From assembly GCA_033557465.1 (NCBI GenBank), contig CM066048.1, positions 16,902,305 to 16,966,304 of the forward strand: a stretch of 64,000 nucleotides of DNA, written 5' to 3'. Positions 1-11,917 of this stretch are shown in pieces (positions within the stretch are counted from its first letter, which is position 1; the number at the start of each line of letters is the position of its first letter). The DNA is from Ichthyophis bannanicus. Its lineage: Eukaryota > Chordata > Amphibia > Gymnophiona > Ichthyophiidae. The position numbers and the translations under genes were made by a program. Below the pieces are notes generated by a model. That model was not told the origin of the DNA. It did no database searches and saw nothing but the letters and a program-made list of their open reading frames with translations.

Positions 1-1530
1 TATCTGCACCAGGGAGATTGACTGTGCTCCTTAGACCTAAAGGATGTATATATCCATATCCTGATCCACCCCTCCCACAGACAGTACCTAAGGTTCATGG
101 TGGGAAGAGAACACTACCAGTACAGGGTACTCCCATTTGGCTTGGCCTCTAGAGTCTTTACAAAGTACCTGGCAGTCGTGACTGCCTACATGCGCCTACA
201 AGGGGCCTTTGTCTTCCCCTAGCTTAGACGACTGGCTCATCAGAGGAAGCACAGCCCTCGAGGCCAGCCTGGCTGCAGGACAAACAATTGGCCTCCTGCA
301 GCACCTAGGGTTCATAATAGAGTACCCCAAATCCCATCTTTCAGCCAAAGCCTGGAGTTCATAGGGGCTCAGTTGGACACGTTGAAAGTCAAGGCCGTCT
401 TCCCAAGAGAAAGGGCACACTGCCTCGTACAACTGGCAGGAGAGGTGCAATGCTGCCAGTCTGTACCAGCTCACCACCTCCTCCGGCTGCTAGGCCACAT
501 GGCCTCAACGGTAAAAGTCACACCATTAGCTCGCCTACACATGTGGACAGCCCAGTGGTGCCTCTGCTCACAGTGGATTCAAGCCACAGGCAGGCTACAG
601 GACAGGGTCAGAGTTACCCACCAACTGGCGGAGTCCCTCACCTGGTGGCAAAACCTGCACCACCTCCAGGCGGGAATGCCATTCCAGGCACCCGCACCAC
701 AGAGGACCCTGACAACAGACTCCTTCCTCCTGGGTTGGGGAGCACATTGCGGAGACCTCCGCACTCAAGGCAGCTGGTTGCAGGAAGTCTCTCCTGCAGA
801 TCAACCTCCTGGAACTCAGGGCCATCTTTGTGGTCCTGTGTGCATTCCACCACCTCCTGCACAGCCGTTCTATGCTGATCCATGTTGCCATGTTTTATGT
901 AAACAAGCAGGGGGGCACGGGTTCGTACTCCCTCTGCCAGGAAGCGATGGCTCTCCTCTCCTTTGCGGTGCGTCACGGAATGCTCCTACGAGCGGTATAC
1001 CTTCCAGGTCAGGATAATTGCTTAGCGGACAAACTCAGTACACAAGTGGTGCCTGAACCCCAGGGTGCCGCAAAGACGTCTGCCTCTGGGGCAGGCCCGT
1101 GATGGACCCGTTCGCCTCCCTGGGCAACATGCAGCTGCCCTACTTCTGCTCATGTCAGCCGCACCCAGGGGGAGAGGCAGCCTATGCCTTCCTGATCTCG
1201 TGTTCTGAGGTCCTACTCCATGCATTTCCACTGACCCCTATCCCCACCAGATCACCAAGACCCTCTTCAAGGGCCAGAGCAAGAGGGTGTCCGTTATACT
1301 GATCGCTCCGAGGTGGCCCAGGCAACCATGGTTCCCTTTATTGCTCTCCCTGTCAGTAGCGCTCCCAGTCCAACTGGGTCGAGCCCCAGACTTACTGTCC
1401 CAGGAGGAGGGCTTCCTCCCACACCCCAGTCTGGGGTGTCTAACGCTAACAGCATGGCTGCTGAAAGGGTAGTGTTGGCTCCTTTCAGTCTTCTGGGAAA
1501 AGTTGAGGAGGTCCTGCTGGCCTCCCAAAA
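1..1530 (+). pseudogene. DIRS A reverse transcriptase-RNase H remnant
   Basis: Broken coding sequence for the DIRS polymerase. The piece SLDLKD followed by ILIHPSHRQYLRF and YQYRVLPFGLAS (about 28-150) is the RT palm seen intact in copy B. The catalytic box appears as SLDDWLI near 220, one frame away from the upstream part. RNase H is visible at about 706-1060 with TLTTDS and WGAH, then the relic of the DNQVAMFYVNKQGGT block spread over two frames. The stretch to 1530 matches the conserved block after RNase H (LIAPRWPRQ near 1300). Several frameshifts and stops make it non-functional. Confidence 0.8.
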
Positions 1531-1539
1531 ACCCTCCAC

Positions 1540-2308
1540 TTGATGAGCACACGCCTTTAAATGGAGAAGGTTCTCCATCTGATGTGTGAAGGAGGAGAAT
1601 CCCTTCTCATGCCAGGTGCAATTCGTACCTACTACACCTGTCACACACCGGGCTGAAATCAAATTAAATGTGAGGAGGGTGCATCTGAAGGCCATAGCTG
1701 CGCACCACCACCCTATCAGGGGAAAACCCCTCTTGAACCAGCCCCTCATCTACATGTTTCTCCGGGGCTTCCTATTATCAAAGCCTACCCTCTGGCAGCG
1801 GAGAGGGACCTCAGCGTGATGCTCTCCCAGCTCACTAAACCAACTTTTGAGCCCCTAGCCAGTTGACATCTGAGATATCTGTCTTGGAAAGTGGCCTTCC
1901 TGGTGGCACTCACGTCCACTCAAAGGGTGAGCAAACTCCAGGCCCTGGTGGCAGATTCACCATATATGAGGTTCTATAAGAACAAGGTGGTGCTCCGCAC
2001 ACACGCCAAATTTTCCCAAAGGTGGTATCTCTTTTCCACCTCAACCAATGGGTGGTCCTCCCCACTTTCTTTCTGCGGCCTCATGCCAGCAGGGAGGAAC
2101 TAATACTTCATACACTAGATTGTAAGCGGGCCCTGTTCTACTTACAATGGAAGCACGCCCATCGGAAAGCTCCTCAGCTTTTCGTGTCTTATGACCTCAG
2201 TAGCCTGGGGCTCCCTGTTACTAAGTCAACTCTGTCCACTTGGGTGGTGGACTGTATTGCCCTCACCTCTGAGCAAGCTGGCCTCTCCCTCGAGCCCTGG
2301 ATCACAGA
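1540..2308 (+). pseudogene. DIRS A tyrosine recombinase, N-terminal and middle part
   Basis: This remnant matches the recombinase of copies B-D. FLVALTSTQRVSKLQALVADSPY (split here: FLVALTSTQRVSKLQ then ALVADSPY) holds the first catalytic arginine region at about 1895-1965. It continues in another frame with SLFHLNQWVVLPTFF, LHTLDCKRAL and LGLPVTKSTLSTW. It stops at the CR1 junction just before the H-x-x-R box. The missing C-terminus lies at 7531-7745, past the LINE. Confidence 0.78.
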
Positions 2309-2647
2309 ACATAAGAACATAAAGATATGCCATTTTGGGTCAGACCAAGGTCCATCAAGCCCAATATCCTGTTTCCAGCAGTGGCCAGTCTAGGTCATAC
2401 GTACCTAGCAGTTTCCCCAAAAGAGACAGGTTCCACAATGCTTGTACTGGGTCAAGCATTGATATCCTGGGTCCCTTCTTAATAATGGTTTATGGACCTT
2501 TCCTCCAGGAACTTGTCCAAACCTTTTTAAACCCAGCTACACTAACAGCCTTTACTACATCCTCCGGTAACAAATTCCAGAGTTTGATTACATGTTGAGT
2601 GAAAAAATATTTTCTTTTATTAGTCTTACATAGTTTACCCTGTAGTT

Positions 2648-5600
2648 TCATTGCATGTCCCCTAGTCTTTCTATATTCTTTAACGTAAACAACCGATCTA
2701 CGTTTACCTGTTCCACTCCGTTCATTAATTTATAGACTTCTATCATATCTCCCCTCAACCGTCTCTTTTCCAGGTTAAAGAGCCCTAACCTTTTTAGCCT
2801 CTCTTCATAGGGGTATCTTTTTATCCCCTTTACCATTTTGGTGGCTCTTCTCGGAACCTTTTCTAATAACTCTATATCCTTTTTAAGATACAGCGACCAG
2901 AATTGCACACAATATTCAATGTGCGGTCTCACCATGGAACAATATAGAGGCATTATAATATCTTTTGTTTTATTTTGCTTTCCTTTCCTTATGATACCTA
3001 GCATTCTATTTGCTCTCTTGGCCGCCGCTGCACACTGGGCCAAGGGTTTTAACATTTCATCCACAATGACGCCTAAATCCTTTTCCTGGGTGGTGGTTCC
3101 TAATGTGGAACCTTGCATCGTGTAACCATAGTTTGGGTTGTTCTTCCCTAGGTGCATAACTTTGCACTTGTCCACATTAAATTTCATCTGCCATTTTGAT
3201 GCCAAGTCTTCCAATTTATCAAGATCCTCTTGCAATTTTCCACATTCCTCTTGGGTTTTAACAACTTTAAATAGTTTTGTGTCATCTGCAAATTTGATAA
3301 CCTCACTCGTTATTCCACTTTCCAGGTCATTTATGAATATGTCAAAAAGCAGCGGACCCAGCACAGATCCCTGGGGGGTACACTACTATTCACCTTTCTC
3401 CACTGGGAAAATTGGCCATTTAGCCCTACCCTCTACTTTCTATCTTTTAACCAGTTCCTGATCCACAGTAGTACACTGCCTCCTATCCCATGACTCTAGT
3501 TTTGCCAAAAGTCTCTGATGAGGGACCTTGTCAAAGGTTTTCTGAAAGTCCCAGATACACTATATCAACAGACTCACCTTTGTCCACCTGTTTATTCACA
3601 CCTTCAAAAAAACATAACAGATTAGTAAGACAAGATCTTCATTGTCTAAAGCCATGTTGGCTGTCTCCCATTAGGCCATGACTATCTACATGCTGAGTAA
3701 TTTTATTCTTTATGATGGTTTCTACCATTTTTCCTGTTACTGACATCAGGCTCACCGGTCTGTAGTTTCCCGGATCACCCCTGGAACCCTTTTTAAAAAT
3801 TGGTGTTACATTGGCGATCCTCCGATCTTCAGGTATTAGAGATGATTTTAATTGATTTTAATGATTAGTTCACAGATTACTAATAGCAGGTCTGCAATCT
3901 CATATTTCAGTTCTTTCAACACCCTTGGATGTATACCATCCGGCCCAGGTGATTTGCTACTCTTCAGTTTATCTAATAGTTGTAATACATCCTCCCGATG
4001 TATCGATATTTCCTTCAATTCTTCCGCACCTTTAAATACCACTTCAGTTGTGGGTAACATCCCTACATCTTATTTATTTTTATGTATTTATTTATTTAAC
4101 ATTTCTTATATACCGCCTTTCATGATATCGAGGCGGTTTACATTGAACAAACTGAAATTACATTGAACAGGGCATTATAACTTGGAGATAACTATTTTAC
4201 AGGGAACATGGGCAATGGAGGATTAAGTGGCTTGCCAAAGACCACAAGGAGCACCTGTGGGACTAGAAACCCCAGTCCTTCCGGCCCAAGGTTGCTGTCC
4301 TCTAGTGGGATTTAAACCCCCGACCTTCCGGCCTGAGGTACCTTGCCCCAACCACTAGGCCACTCCTCCCAACATCTTCCTCAGTAAAGACCGAAGCAAA
4401 GAATTCATTCAGTCTCTCCGCTATCGCCTTGTCGCCTCTTAGTGTTCCTTTAACCCTTCTATCATCTAATGGACCAACTGACTCTCTCACAGGTTTTTTG
4501 CTACGAATGTACTTGAAAAAGTCTTTATTTCGCGTTTTTGCTTCCGCAGCAAGCTTCTTCTCAAATTCTCCCTTTGCCTGCCTTATCAATGCCTTGCATT
4601 TAACTTGCCAGTGCTTGTGTTGTTTCCAAGTTTCGTCGTTTGGCTTTTTTTCCATTTCCTGAAAGATGCTTTTTTGGCAACAACATCCTCTCTGACCTCA
4701 CTTTTAAACCATGCTGGCAGTTTTTTGGTCTTCCTTCCACTTTTCTTAAAGCGTCGAATACAGCTGGTCTGGGCTTCCAAGATAGTATTTTTCAACAACA
4801 CCCAAGCTTGATGTAAGTCTTTAACCTTTGCAACTGCTCCTTTTAGTTTTTTCTTTACTGCTTTCCTCATTTTTTCATAGTCTCCCTTTCGAAAGTTAAA
4901 AGGTAGTACTGTGGATTTCCTTACTATCCCTTCTCCACTAATTAAATCAAAGGTGATCATGCTATGATCACTATTGCCAAGTGGCCCCAACACCCTTATC
5001 TCTTGCACTAGTTCTGGTGTTCCACTAAGGACTAGGTCTAATATGACTTCCCCTCTGGTCGGTTCATGAGCCAGCTGCTCCAAGAAGCAGTCATTTATTT
5101 CATCTAGGAACTTTACCTCCCTAGCATGTTCTTCCGTGACACTGACCCAGTCGATACCGGGGTAGTTGAAATCACCCATTATTATTACTGCGCTATAACT
5201 TTTGTTAGCTTCCTTGATTTCTTTGAGCATTTCATCATCCATTTGTTCATTCTGGCCATTTGCCCATCATCCATTTGTTCATTCTGGCCATTTGTTCATT
5301 CTGGTCGATAGTACACCCCCACTGCCATCACCTTCCCCTTCGTACGTGAAATTTCAATCCATAGAGATTTTACAGAAAATTTTGTTTCCTGCAAAACTTT
5401 AATCCTTTCTGACTCAATGCCCTTTCTAACATAGAGCGCAACCCCTCCACCAATTTGATCAGCTCTATCATTACTATATAGTTTGTACACAGGTATCAGT
5501 GTCCCACTGGTTGCCCTCCTTCCACCATGTCTCTGATATTCCAATCATATCTAACCTCTCATTTAGTGCTATATATTCTAACACTCCCATCTTATTTTTT

Positions 5601-5674
5601 AGACTTCCAGCATTTGCATACAAGCATTTTAGAGACTGCATTTTATTCATATTAATTTGGCTATTGGTAGACAT
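2648..5674 (-). pseudogene. CR1 ORF2 (endonuclease-reverse transcriptase), broken
   Basis: Reading on the minus strand from 5674, the endonuclease begins with CLYANAGSLKNKMGVLE and IGISETWW. It continues to VIIMGDFNYPGIDW and the SDHSMITFDL box at 4960-5180, the usual GDFN and SDH signatures. RT motifs follow: SPGPDGIHPRVLKEL at 3930-3990, the FADDTKLFKV catalytic box near 3290, then a C-terminal region with YCVQFWSLYLKKD. It would nick target DNA and copy the RNA in place. It is broken by several frameshifts, a SINE at 4071-4370 and a small duplication at 5235-5305. Confidence 0.88.
4071..4370 (-). mobile_element. tRNA-derived CORE-SINE with L2-like tail
   Basis: On the minus strand the element starts with a pol III A box (TGGCCTAGTGGTT) and a B box (GGGTTTAAATCCC). 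A CORE-like segment follows, seen on the plus strand as GGATTAAGTGGCTTGCC. It ends in an L2-like hairpin (CCGCC / GGCGG) and an (AAATA)n tail. Imperfect 7-bp flanks, TACATCT at 4064-4070 and AACATCT at 4371-4377, look like a target duplication. It splits the CR1 reading frame just after FTEEDVG. A second copy lies at 19444-19736. Confidence 0.82.
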
Positions 5675-5831
5675 GGTTAATTTGGGATCTTTAGTTCTGT
5701 CTGCTCCATACTCGAGGGCATTTGGGTTACTTTACTCTTTTTTGGAACCTCTCTGCTTTTGGTTGTATCCTTCAAGGATACATTCTTCCGAACCATGCGC
5801 TCTTGGGCGACTGTCGGCTTTCCCTTATTAT

Positions 5832-6751
5832 CTAGTTTAAAAGCTGCTCTACCTCCTTTTTAAAGGTTAATGCCAGCAGCCTGGTTCCATCCCGGTTAAG
5901 GTGAAGCCCATCTCTTCGGAAGAGCCCCTCCTTTCCCCAGAATGTTCCCCAGTTCCTAACAAATCCAAACCCCTCATCTCTGCACCATTGTCTCTTCCAC
6001 GCATTGAGACTTCGGAGCTCTGCCTGCCTTTTGGGTCCTGTGCGTGGAACGGGAAGCATTTCGGAGAACGCTACCCTGGAAGTTCTGGATTTCAACTTCC
6101 TACCTAAAAGCCTAAATTTAGCCTCCAGAACCTCCCTACCACATTTTCCTATGTCATTGGTACCGACATGTGCCAAGACAGCAGACTCCTCCCCAGCACT
6201 ATCTAAGACCTTATCTATGTGGCGTATGAGGTTCACTACCTTCGCACCAGGCAGGCATGTTACCAGGCGATCCTTACGTCCACCAGCCACCCAGCTATCT
6301 ACATGCCTAATGATCGAATCACCAACTATAACGGCTGTCCTAACCCTTCCCTCATGGGCACATGGCCCTGGAGAAACTTCCTCAGTGCGAGAGGGTTTTA
6401 CATCACCTGGAGGACAGGTCCTAGTTACAGGATCACTTCCTGCCACACCAGGGTGTGATGCTCTTCTGTCACGTGACCTCTCTCCCCCATGGCAGGGATG
6501 TTGCCAGACTGGAGGTGGGACCTCAGGACTATATCCCTGTAGGTCTCGTCTATGTACCTCTCTGTCTTTCTTATGTTTTCCAAGTCTGCTACTCTAGCCT
6601 CTAGAGAACAGACTCGTTCCCTGAGAGCAAAGAGCTCCTTGCACTTAGTGCACACGTAAGACCTCTCACCAACTGGGAGAAAATCATACATGTGACACTC
6701 AATGCAAAAGACTGGAAAGCCCCCATCTCGCTGCTGGACTGCTGTCTGCAT
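5832..6751 (-). pseudogene. CR1 ORF1 with zinc-finger-like N-terminus and SGNH esterase domain
   Basis: The 5' part (6425-6751) carries CIECHMYDFLP and YVCTKCKELF, a C2-C2 arrangement, followed by a coiled-coil-like stretch. The 3' part (5832-6446), in another frame, is an SGNH-hydrolase or esterase domain: the block-I segment IVGDSIIRHVDSW, the block with HVGTNDIGKCG, and the terminal GLFRRDGLHLNRDGTRLL with the Asp-x-x-His pair. This matches the ORF1 esterase known from CR1 elements. The frame change near 6430 is a disabling indel. The role of the esterase in retrotransposition is not settled. Confidence 0.85.
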
Positions 6752-7084
6752 CTTAGTTTTAAGTTTGTGTTTAGATCTTTAAGTTCTTTACTTACTAAGG
6801 GTTGCTATGGATATTTATACTAATAAAACTGTACCTAATACATTTAATATACCTTGTTCACCTGAAGCTTAATTAATCTCAGGTCCTTAGTGTATGACTG
6901 ATTTGGGTAACGAGCTTCACCTGAGAGCACCTCCTGTCTTTTAAGATGTGTAAGTACCTTTAAAGCTATTTTTATCCCAGGGGTGGGTGGGAAATAACAC
7001 TTATTAAAAGAGGGCTGCTACACAGTACCCTGTCCTGTGCTGCTGAGATAAGCTATATTCTGATTTGATTTAAATTATAGCTCT

Positions 7085-7330
7085 TTGCTGCTGCTAGGCT
7101 CTAACTTATTATGAAATTTAAACTACAAGCGTTCTGCTGGGTTATAAATTTAACCAGAAAGCTCTCTTCTGTGTTTTAAATTTAAGCTAAAAGTACTTTG
7201 CTGATGCTAGGCCCTGAGTGACTATTAAATTTAAACTACAAGCTCTCTGCTGGGTATGTAATGTAACCAGAAAGCTCTCTTCTGTGTTTTAAATTTAAAC
7301 TTAAACTGCTGCTACTAGGCCCTGACTGAT
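7085..7330 (-). repeat. Tandem repeat in the CR1 5' leader
   Basis: A unit of about 110 bp is present about twice. Landmarks recur: GCTAGGC(T/C)CT near 7094, 7206 and 7314; AAATTTAAACTACAAGC near 7115 and 7230; AACCAGAAAGCTCTCTTCTG near 7152 and 7264. Tandem units in the 5' leader are common in LINEs and often carry the promoter, but promoter activity here is only inferred. Confidence 0.65.
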
Positions 7331-7530
7331 TTAACAAAAAATAGTGGGTTCACAGATTAAGTAGCTTTAATAGAAAGAATTCCTTACAGAAAATTCCCAG
7401 AAGTATATACTCGCAATTGCAGATCTCTCTCCAGAAGTAACAGTCCCCTTTTCTAGTCCTTCAAGACTGAGGATCACAGAGCTCTGGTTGAGCTATTTAT
7501 GCGTCTGCTGCTGAGGTAGGCTGTGACCAA

Positions 7531-7745
7531 CTTCCTGCAAATCGTGTGAGGGCAGTGGAAACGTCGGTGGCCAACCTCCGCTCAGTGCGGTGACGGAGGT
7601 CTGCAAGGCTGCCACATGGTCTTCAATTTATACGTTCGCAGCTCACTACAGCCTGGAGAGTGATTCCCACAGGAACAGTGCCTTTTGCCAGGCAATACTC
7701 CATAAAATTCTCAGGGTATAGGCAACTCCTGCCCTCTGATCCTTC
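7531..7745 (+). pseudogene. DIRS A tyrosine recombinase, C-terminal part
   Basis: After the CR1 the recombinase resumes. A relic of the H-x-x-R box (VRAVETSVANLRSV) lies at about 7547-7590. After a frame change comes VCKAATWSSIYTFAAHYSLE at about 7595-7660, which contains the catalytic tyrosine. The intact relative in family F reads EICRAATWSSLHTFSKHYRLD. This proves that 2309-7530 is an insertion within A. Confidence 0.8.
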
Positions 7746-7879
7746 TGTGTTCAGGCTACCGGAGTGGTAGTGTCGCTGGACGCTAGGGTTTTGTAGTCTG
7801 TCAGTGGGGACTCACCTTCTGCAACTCACGGCTTCTCAATTGGTCACCATTGGTGCTGTCTTGGTTTGGTCCTCGGCAA

Positions 7880-7955
7880 CCTGGAGCTAGGGAGTCCCAT
7901 ATGTGACTTCCTGCTTGTTCCTGGAAAAAGCATAGTTACTCACCTGTAATAGGTG
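7880..7955 (+). repeat. Left half of the DIRS A internal complementary region
   Basis: This segment is the reverse complement of a DIRS left tip (CATATGTGACTTCCTGC, TTGTTCCTGGA) followed by AGTTACTCACCTGTAAT, the reverse complement of a right tip. In DIRS elements this internal region templates closure of a circular DNA. The matching right half, TCTCCGGGAATAGCAGGAA, lies at about 11921-11945. E2 therefore sits exactly in the middle of this region. Confidence 0.72.
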
Positions 7956-8117
7956 ATCTCCAGGAACAAGCAGGAATGAGTCTTCACATATGGGTACGTC
8001 GGTACCGACGGAGCCTGCGCGGGAACGCTCCCCAGCGTCCAATCAGAAAGCTTTTGGGAGCATCCCTCTGCGCCTGCGTGCTGCCTTCCCGCCTTTCCAA
8101 CTGTCTCTCCTCAGTTT
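7956..8117 (+). repeat. E2 left inverted terminal repeat
   Basis: It starts GATCTCCAGGAACAAGCAGG and contains CACATATGGG, GTCGGTACCGACGGAGCC and AGCTTTTGGGAGCATCCC. The same sequence recurs at the left ends of B, C and D and, reversed, at all right ends. Confidence 0.82.
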
Positions 8118-8329
8118 TTGTTTTTCCGCGGAGCCGGCAGGACGTCCTCCTGTCACCGCAGAAACTTTTTTCTTTAATTCTTAATTCTTGTTTTCTTGTG
8201 GTCGCGGCTGTTTTCCCGCCGCCACCGGTACCGCCGGTGGGTTTTTTCTTTTCTTTTTCTCAAACTCAGGGAGAGTTTTTCCCTCAGTTTCTGTCTTAAA
8301 ATTTCTTGGGCCTGTAAGGCCTCTCCATC

Positions 8330-9451
8330 ATGGAGCCTTCTTCTCCTAAGAAGTGCCTTAACTGTGGAAATACAGTTTTCTTTTTAGACTCCAATGACTG
8401 GTGTCTAACCTGTTTGGGTCCTGACCCTTTTCCCCCTGAACCATCAGGCTACAATACTGTGAGAAGAGATTCTCTATTTTGAGTTTCCCTCGATACCGTT
8501 TTCCCTCCCTGTGTCAGGGCACCGGCCATTTCTTCTCTACAGGATCAGGTAACCCACAAACAGTCTGTTAAGACTAGCCAATCCTTGAGTGGTAGGTCTC
8601 ATGCCAAGCATGCTGACGGCCCCGGCCTTGCCCTCAAGACCCCATTGGCATTAAAACCCCGGCGGGAGTCTTCGGGCTCCAAAGCATTTCAGGGGTTTCA
8701 GGTTGTTCCTGGGGCTCACCCCTCACAGAACATACCTGAGCCATGCTCGGTGGTGGCATCCGCTTCGAGCGGTACCGATACCCCGGCATCGGCACCGGTG
8801 TTGAGTGGTCCGCTCTTCACCAGAGATCGTCATCTGGCGTTCTCGGTACCTTCGGGACCGACCGATACGTCCCAGATTGACTTTCCAGTATCGGCAATAC
8901 CGCCGATACCACCACCGACGTCGGTGCCCTCTAGGCATGCATCGATAGACTCGCTTCCTTCGATGCCGAGTCTAGAATCGATATCTAGTCTAGAAGACTG
9001 GGTACCGCCGACGCATCTCGGAACCGACGTTTACCGATTCCGCATGCACGGTACCGAGGATAATCACCAAGGGTTTTTGGTTACCTCGGTACCGCTTGAG
9101 CAGCCTCCGATGACTGCTTCAGTGTCGGTTTCGCCTTCGATTCCGGCACAGCTACCGGTATCGGTATCGATGCCGGTACCTGCAGTATCATCGAGACCAG
9201 CTCCTTCCATGTTTTTTTCACCTGGATCGCTCCTCTCTATACCTAGTTTGGAGTCGATACCTGGCATGGACGATGCACTACTGACTGTCTCAACTCATAA
9301 CTGCCAGTTCCAGTATCCATCCATTAGAGATCCTGTTCTGCACCGGCAGGACAAACACAAGAAGCAGGAGATATTGGAAGAACAGAAGGGTCTTTATTGT
9401 TCAAAAGGGAACCCCAACGCATTTCGGCAACGCCTTCCTCAGGGGGAGTAA
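8330..9451 (+). pseudogene. E2 gag-like frame
   Basis: Starts with ATG at 8330 in the same position relative to the terminal repeat as the gag of C and D. The N-terminus has a C2-C2 zinc-finger-like motif, CLNCGNTVFFLDSNDWCLTC. An in-frame TGA lies at 8480. Downstream the frame stays open to 9451 and is rich in Pro, Ser, Val and Thr because of repeated GGTACCG-type DNA motifs. The helical capsid-like half seen in C is missing. It probably no longer makes a working Gag. Confidence 0.72.
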
Positions 9452-10965
9452 CACCAGACACACGTTGTCAAACTAATGGTGCCAAGAGTTGCTTGTATGT
9501 GAACTAGTCACGTTATTGCGTGTGAAGTCGGACCCGTTGAAGAGCTGTATCACAGCGATCGCATTCAAACCGGCTTCTTACACTTTGCCATCTCCAATCT
9601 CTGGGTTTGGCAACGTAGTAGACGTGGCTTTGAGTTTTCTCCATCAGCCAGTTCTACATCCCAGTTTTCCTGCCTAATGCTCTCTGCAATCCTACTGAGA
9701 AGCTTTCCACTATGGGCCCTTGCTAGAGAGCATAGAGTTTCTCTAATGGCTATCCATCATGGTTGAAAAAGGCTTCCTCAGTCATCCCCTATGACTGTGA
9801 GGGTTCTTCATACCCTACTATCTCCTTTTAAAAAAAAAAAAAAAAAGAAGAAGAAGAGGGAACAGAACATAAGCCTTCTCCACGTGAAAGTCTAGGAGTT
9901 ATCCCATTCCTACAGGGAATATACTCTTTTTTTTTTTTCTTGCAGCTTGTCCTCATGGTATCCTGATCCTTCAAGGACAGCACATATTAATCTGGAAAAC
10001 GCCTGATACCTCCTTTGTCCCTCACGTAGGTCAACCTGGTATCTCATCCTATGCGTTTCTGTCCTTTTACCATGCTGGAGTTCCACAGGACTCCGGACTT
10101 GCTGTTTACAGACTGATATTATCCTCTGTTTTTTCACGTAACCATCCTGGTTATTCACTGGATAGCATTCCTTTACCATCATCTCTGGGGGAATAGATTC
10201 TCTATATCTTCTCAAGTAGGTTTCACCTCCTTGTTCTTAGATGAATCTTTTCCCTTCACATCTCCATGTGCATGTCCTAGTATGCATAGCTCTGTCTGCT
10301 TAATTGCAGGCATCTATCTTTAGACCTATATATTCAGGTATATATATCTATATCTATATATATATATACCTATATACATCTCTGTAGATGTATCTGTCTG
10401 TCAGCTAAGTGTGCATATGCTGTGCCCTTTAGATCTTATTATAGATCTATATATATATCTATATACCCATATATATATATATTATACACATATCTCTACA
10501 TACACACATATCTCTACATATATGTGTGTATCTATTCAGATACTTATTATAGGTAGATATGTATTTCCATACTTATCTCCTGACTGTCTATGTTCATAAA
10601 GGTTTTTACCTTCCCGTATGTTCCTGACAGTGGGCTTGCACAGCTTCATACTGTTCCACAGTATGTTTCGGATATTTTGCACACAACCACTGCTGTGGTA
10701 CTGACAGCCCTACCGTATCCTAGGTTTACGTATCCCTGAAGCTCCATGCCCCAATGTCTTCCTACCTCTCACCAGTTAGGAAAGACATGGTGGATCTTCA
10801 GTGGATTTCAGATTCAATTCCTCAAACATCTGTCCTTTCTTGGGAGTATGGGGTTCTTCTCATACCCTTTCCTCCCTCAAAGACTAGGTCTGTTTGTCCA
10901 GATCGGTAAGTCTTCCTCTTTTGCTCCTACCTCTGAATACTTCTGTAGCCAAAAGAGTTTTCAGC
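9452..10965 (+). other. E2 interior, mostly unrecognised
   Basis: Holds an RNase H scrap near 9690-9765, an A-rich run with GAAGAAGAAG at about 9830-9860 and an AT-rich microsatellite at 10325-10560. I see no other coding homology here. It may be foreign sequence captured by the non-autonomous element, or decayed element sequence. Confidence 0.5.
10325..10560. repeat. AT-rich TATA/TATC microsatellite
   Basis: Irregular runs of TATATA, TATCTA and ACATA(C) fill this stretch, with no protein-coding signal. Confidence 0.85.
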
Positions 10966-11130
10966 TTTATTTATTTATTTATTTAACAATCTCTTATATA
11001 CCGCAGCTTCCTAAGATCAGCTGCGGTTCACAAATAACAACAGGCAACAAATCATGGATTTGTTTTACATATAACGTCATATAACTATAACCAATGTACA
11101 GTAAACAGAAATGTTGAACAGATAGCACTG
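10966..11130 (-). repeat. L2 LINE 3' tail fragment
   Basis: The plus strand reads (TTTA)n, then CTTATATACCGCAGC and GCTGCGGTTCAC, the reversed L2-type 3' hairpin and tail. It is inserted in the interior of E2. Confidence 0.7.
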
Positions 11131-11539
11131 AACAGTGCAACACTATATACATTTCCATGAAGCTTCCCACTGAAGACCTGCCGTTTTTGTGCTACCCCAA
11201 TTGAATCCTGGGGTCACCTCTCACTTCCAGATGTTGACCTCCACCTTCACTCCAGTGAGGTCACCTTGAACATTATTCTACTGGATCCCCAGTAGACTCC
11301 ATCAGCCTCTCTACTTCCTGCAATCCAGTAGGTGAGCGTCATATGGTGATTGTTCATTTCAATATATTTTATGATAATGATCATACATACAAGGACCCCT
11401 TGTTGATAGTCCTTTCTTAGGTTAGCTGTTTTTCTACAGTTCCTCTCTTTTCAACTCCTACCCTCCATCCTCAGGATGCCTGGCCATATGAGGTGTAGCA
11501 TGTTTCAATCTCCAACATGTTAGGGCTCCAGGCATCTTA

Positions 11540-11917
11540 GCTTGGGAGTCCCCATATGTGAAGACTCATTCCTGCTTGTTCCTGGAGATAGCACAGTTAC
11601 TTACATGTAACAGGTGATCTCTGGGAACAGCAGGAATAAGTCTTCACAACCCACCCACCTCCCCTAGGAGTTGTATTTCTCTATCTTTCCTTTCCTCTTT
11701 CTCTCTCTTTGTCTCAGCTATGAAACTCAACTGAGGAGAGACAGTTGGAAAGGCGGGAAGGCAGCACGCAGGCGCTGAGGGATGCTCCCAAAAGCTTTCT
11801 GATTGGACGCTGGGGAGCGTTCCCGCGCAGGCTCCGTCGGTACCGACGTACCCATATGTGAAGACTTATTCCTGCTGTTCCCAGAGATCACCTGTTACAG
11901 GTAAGTAACTGTGCTTT
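11540..11917 (+). repeat. E2 internal complementary region and right inverted terminal repeat
   Basis: The internal region (about 11540-11650) reads TATGTGAAGACTCATTCCTG and TTGTTCCTGGAGATAGC, complementary to the left tip, then ACATGTAACAGGTGATCTC, complementary to the right tip. The right repeat (11727-11917) mirrors the left one and ends CACCTGTTACAGGTAAGTAA. The left tip (AACAAGCAGGAATGAG) and the right tip (GAACAGCAGGAATAAG) differ slightly, and the internal region carries both versions in order. Confidence 0.82.

Larger units (their letters stand above)
2309..7530 (-). mobile_element. CR1-type LINE, nearly full length, with SINE insertion
   Basis: A non-LTR retrotransposon on the minus strand. 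Its 3' terminus lies at 2309, where the plus strand carries the reverse complement of a CR1-like tail with repeated AACATAAG followed by GGGTCAGACCAAGGTCCATC. Going 5' it has the RT, a split by a SINE (4071-4370), an APE-type endonuclease, ORF1 with an esterase domain and a 5' leader with tandem repeats. It lies inside the recombinase of DIRS A. Stops and frameshifts in both ORFs show it is inactive. I could not find a clear target-site duplication. Confidence 0.85.
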
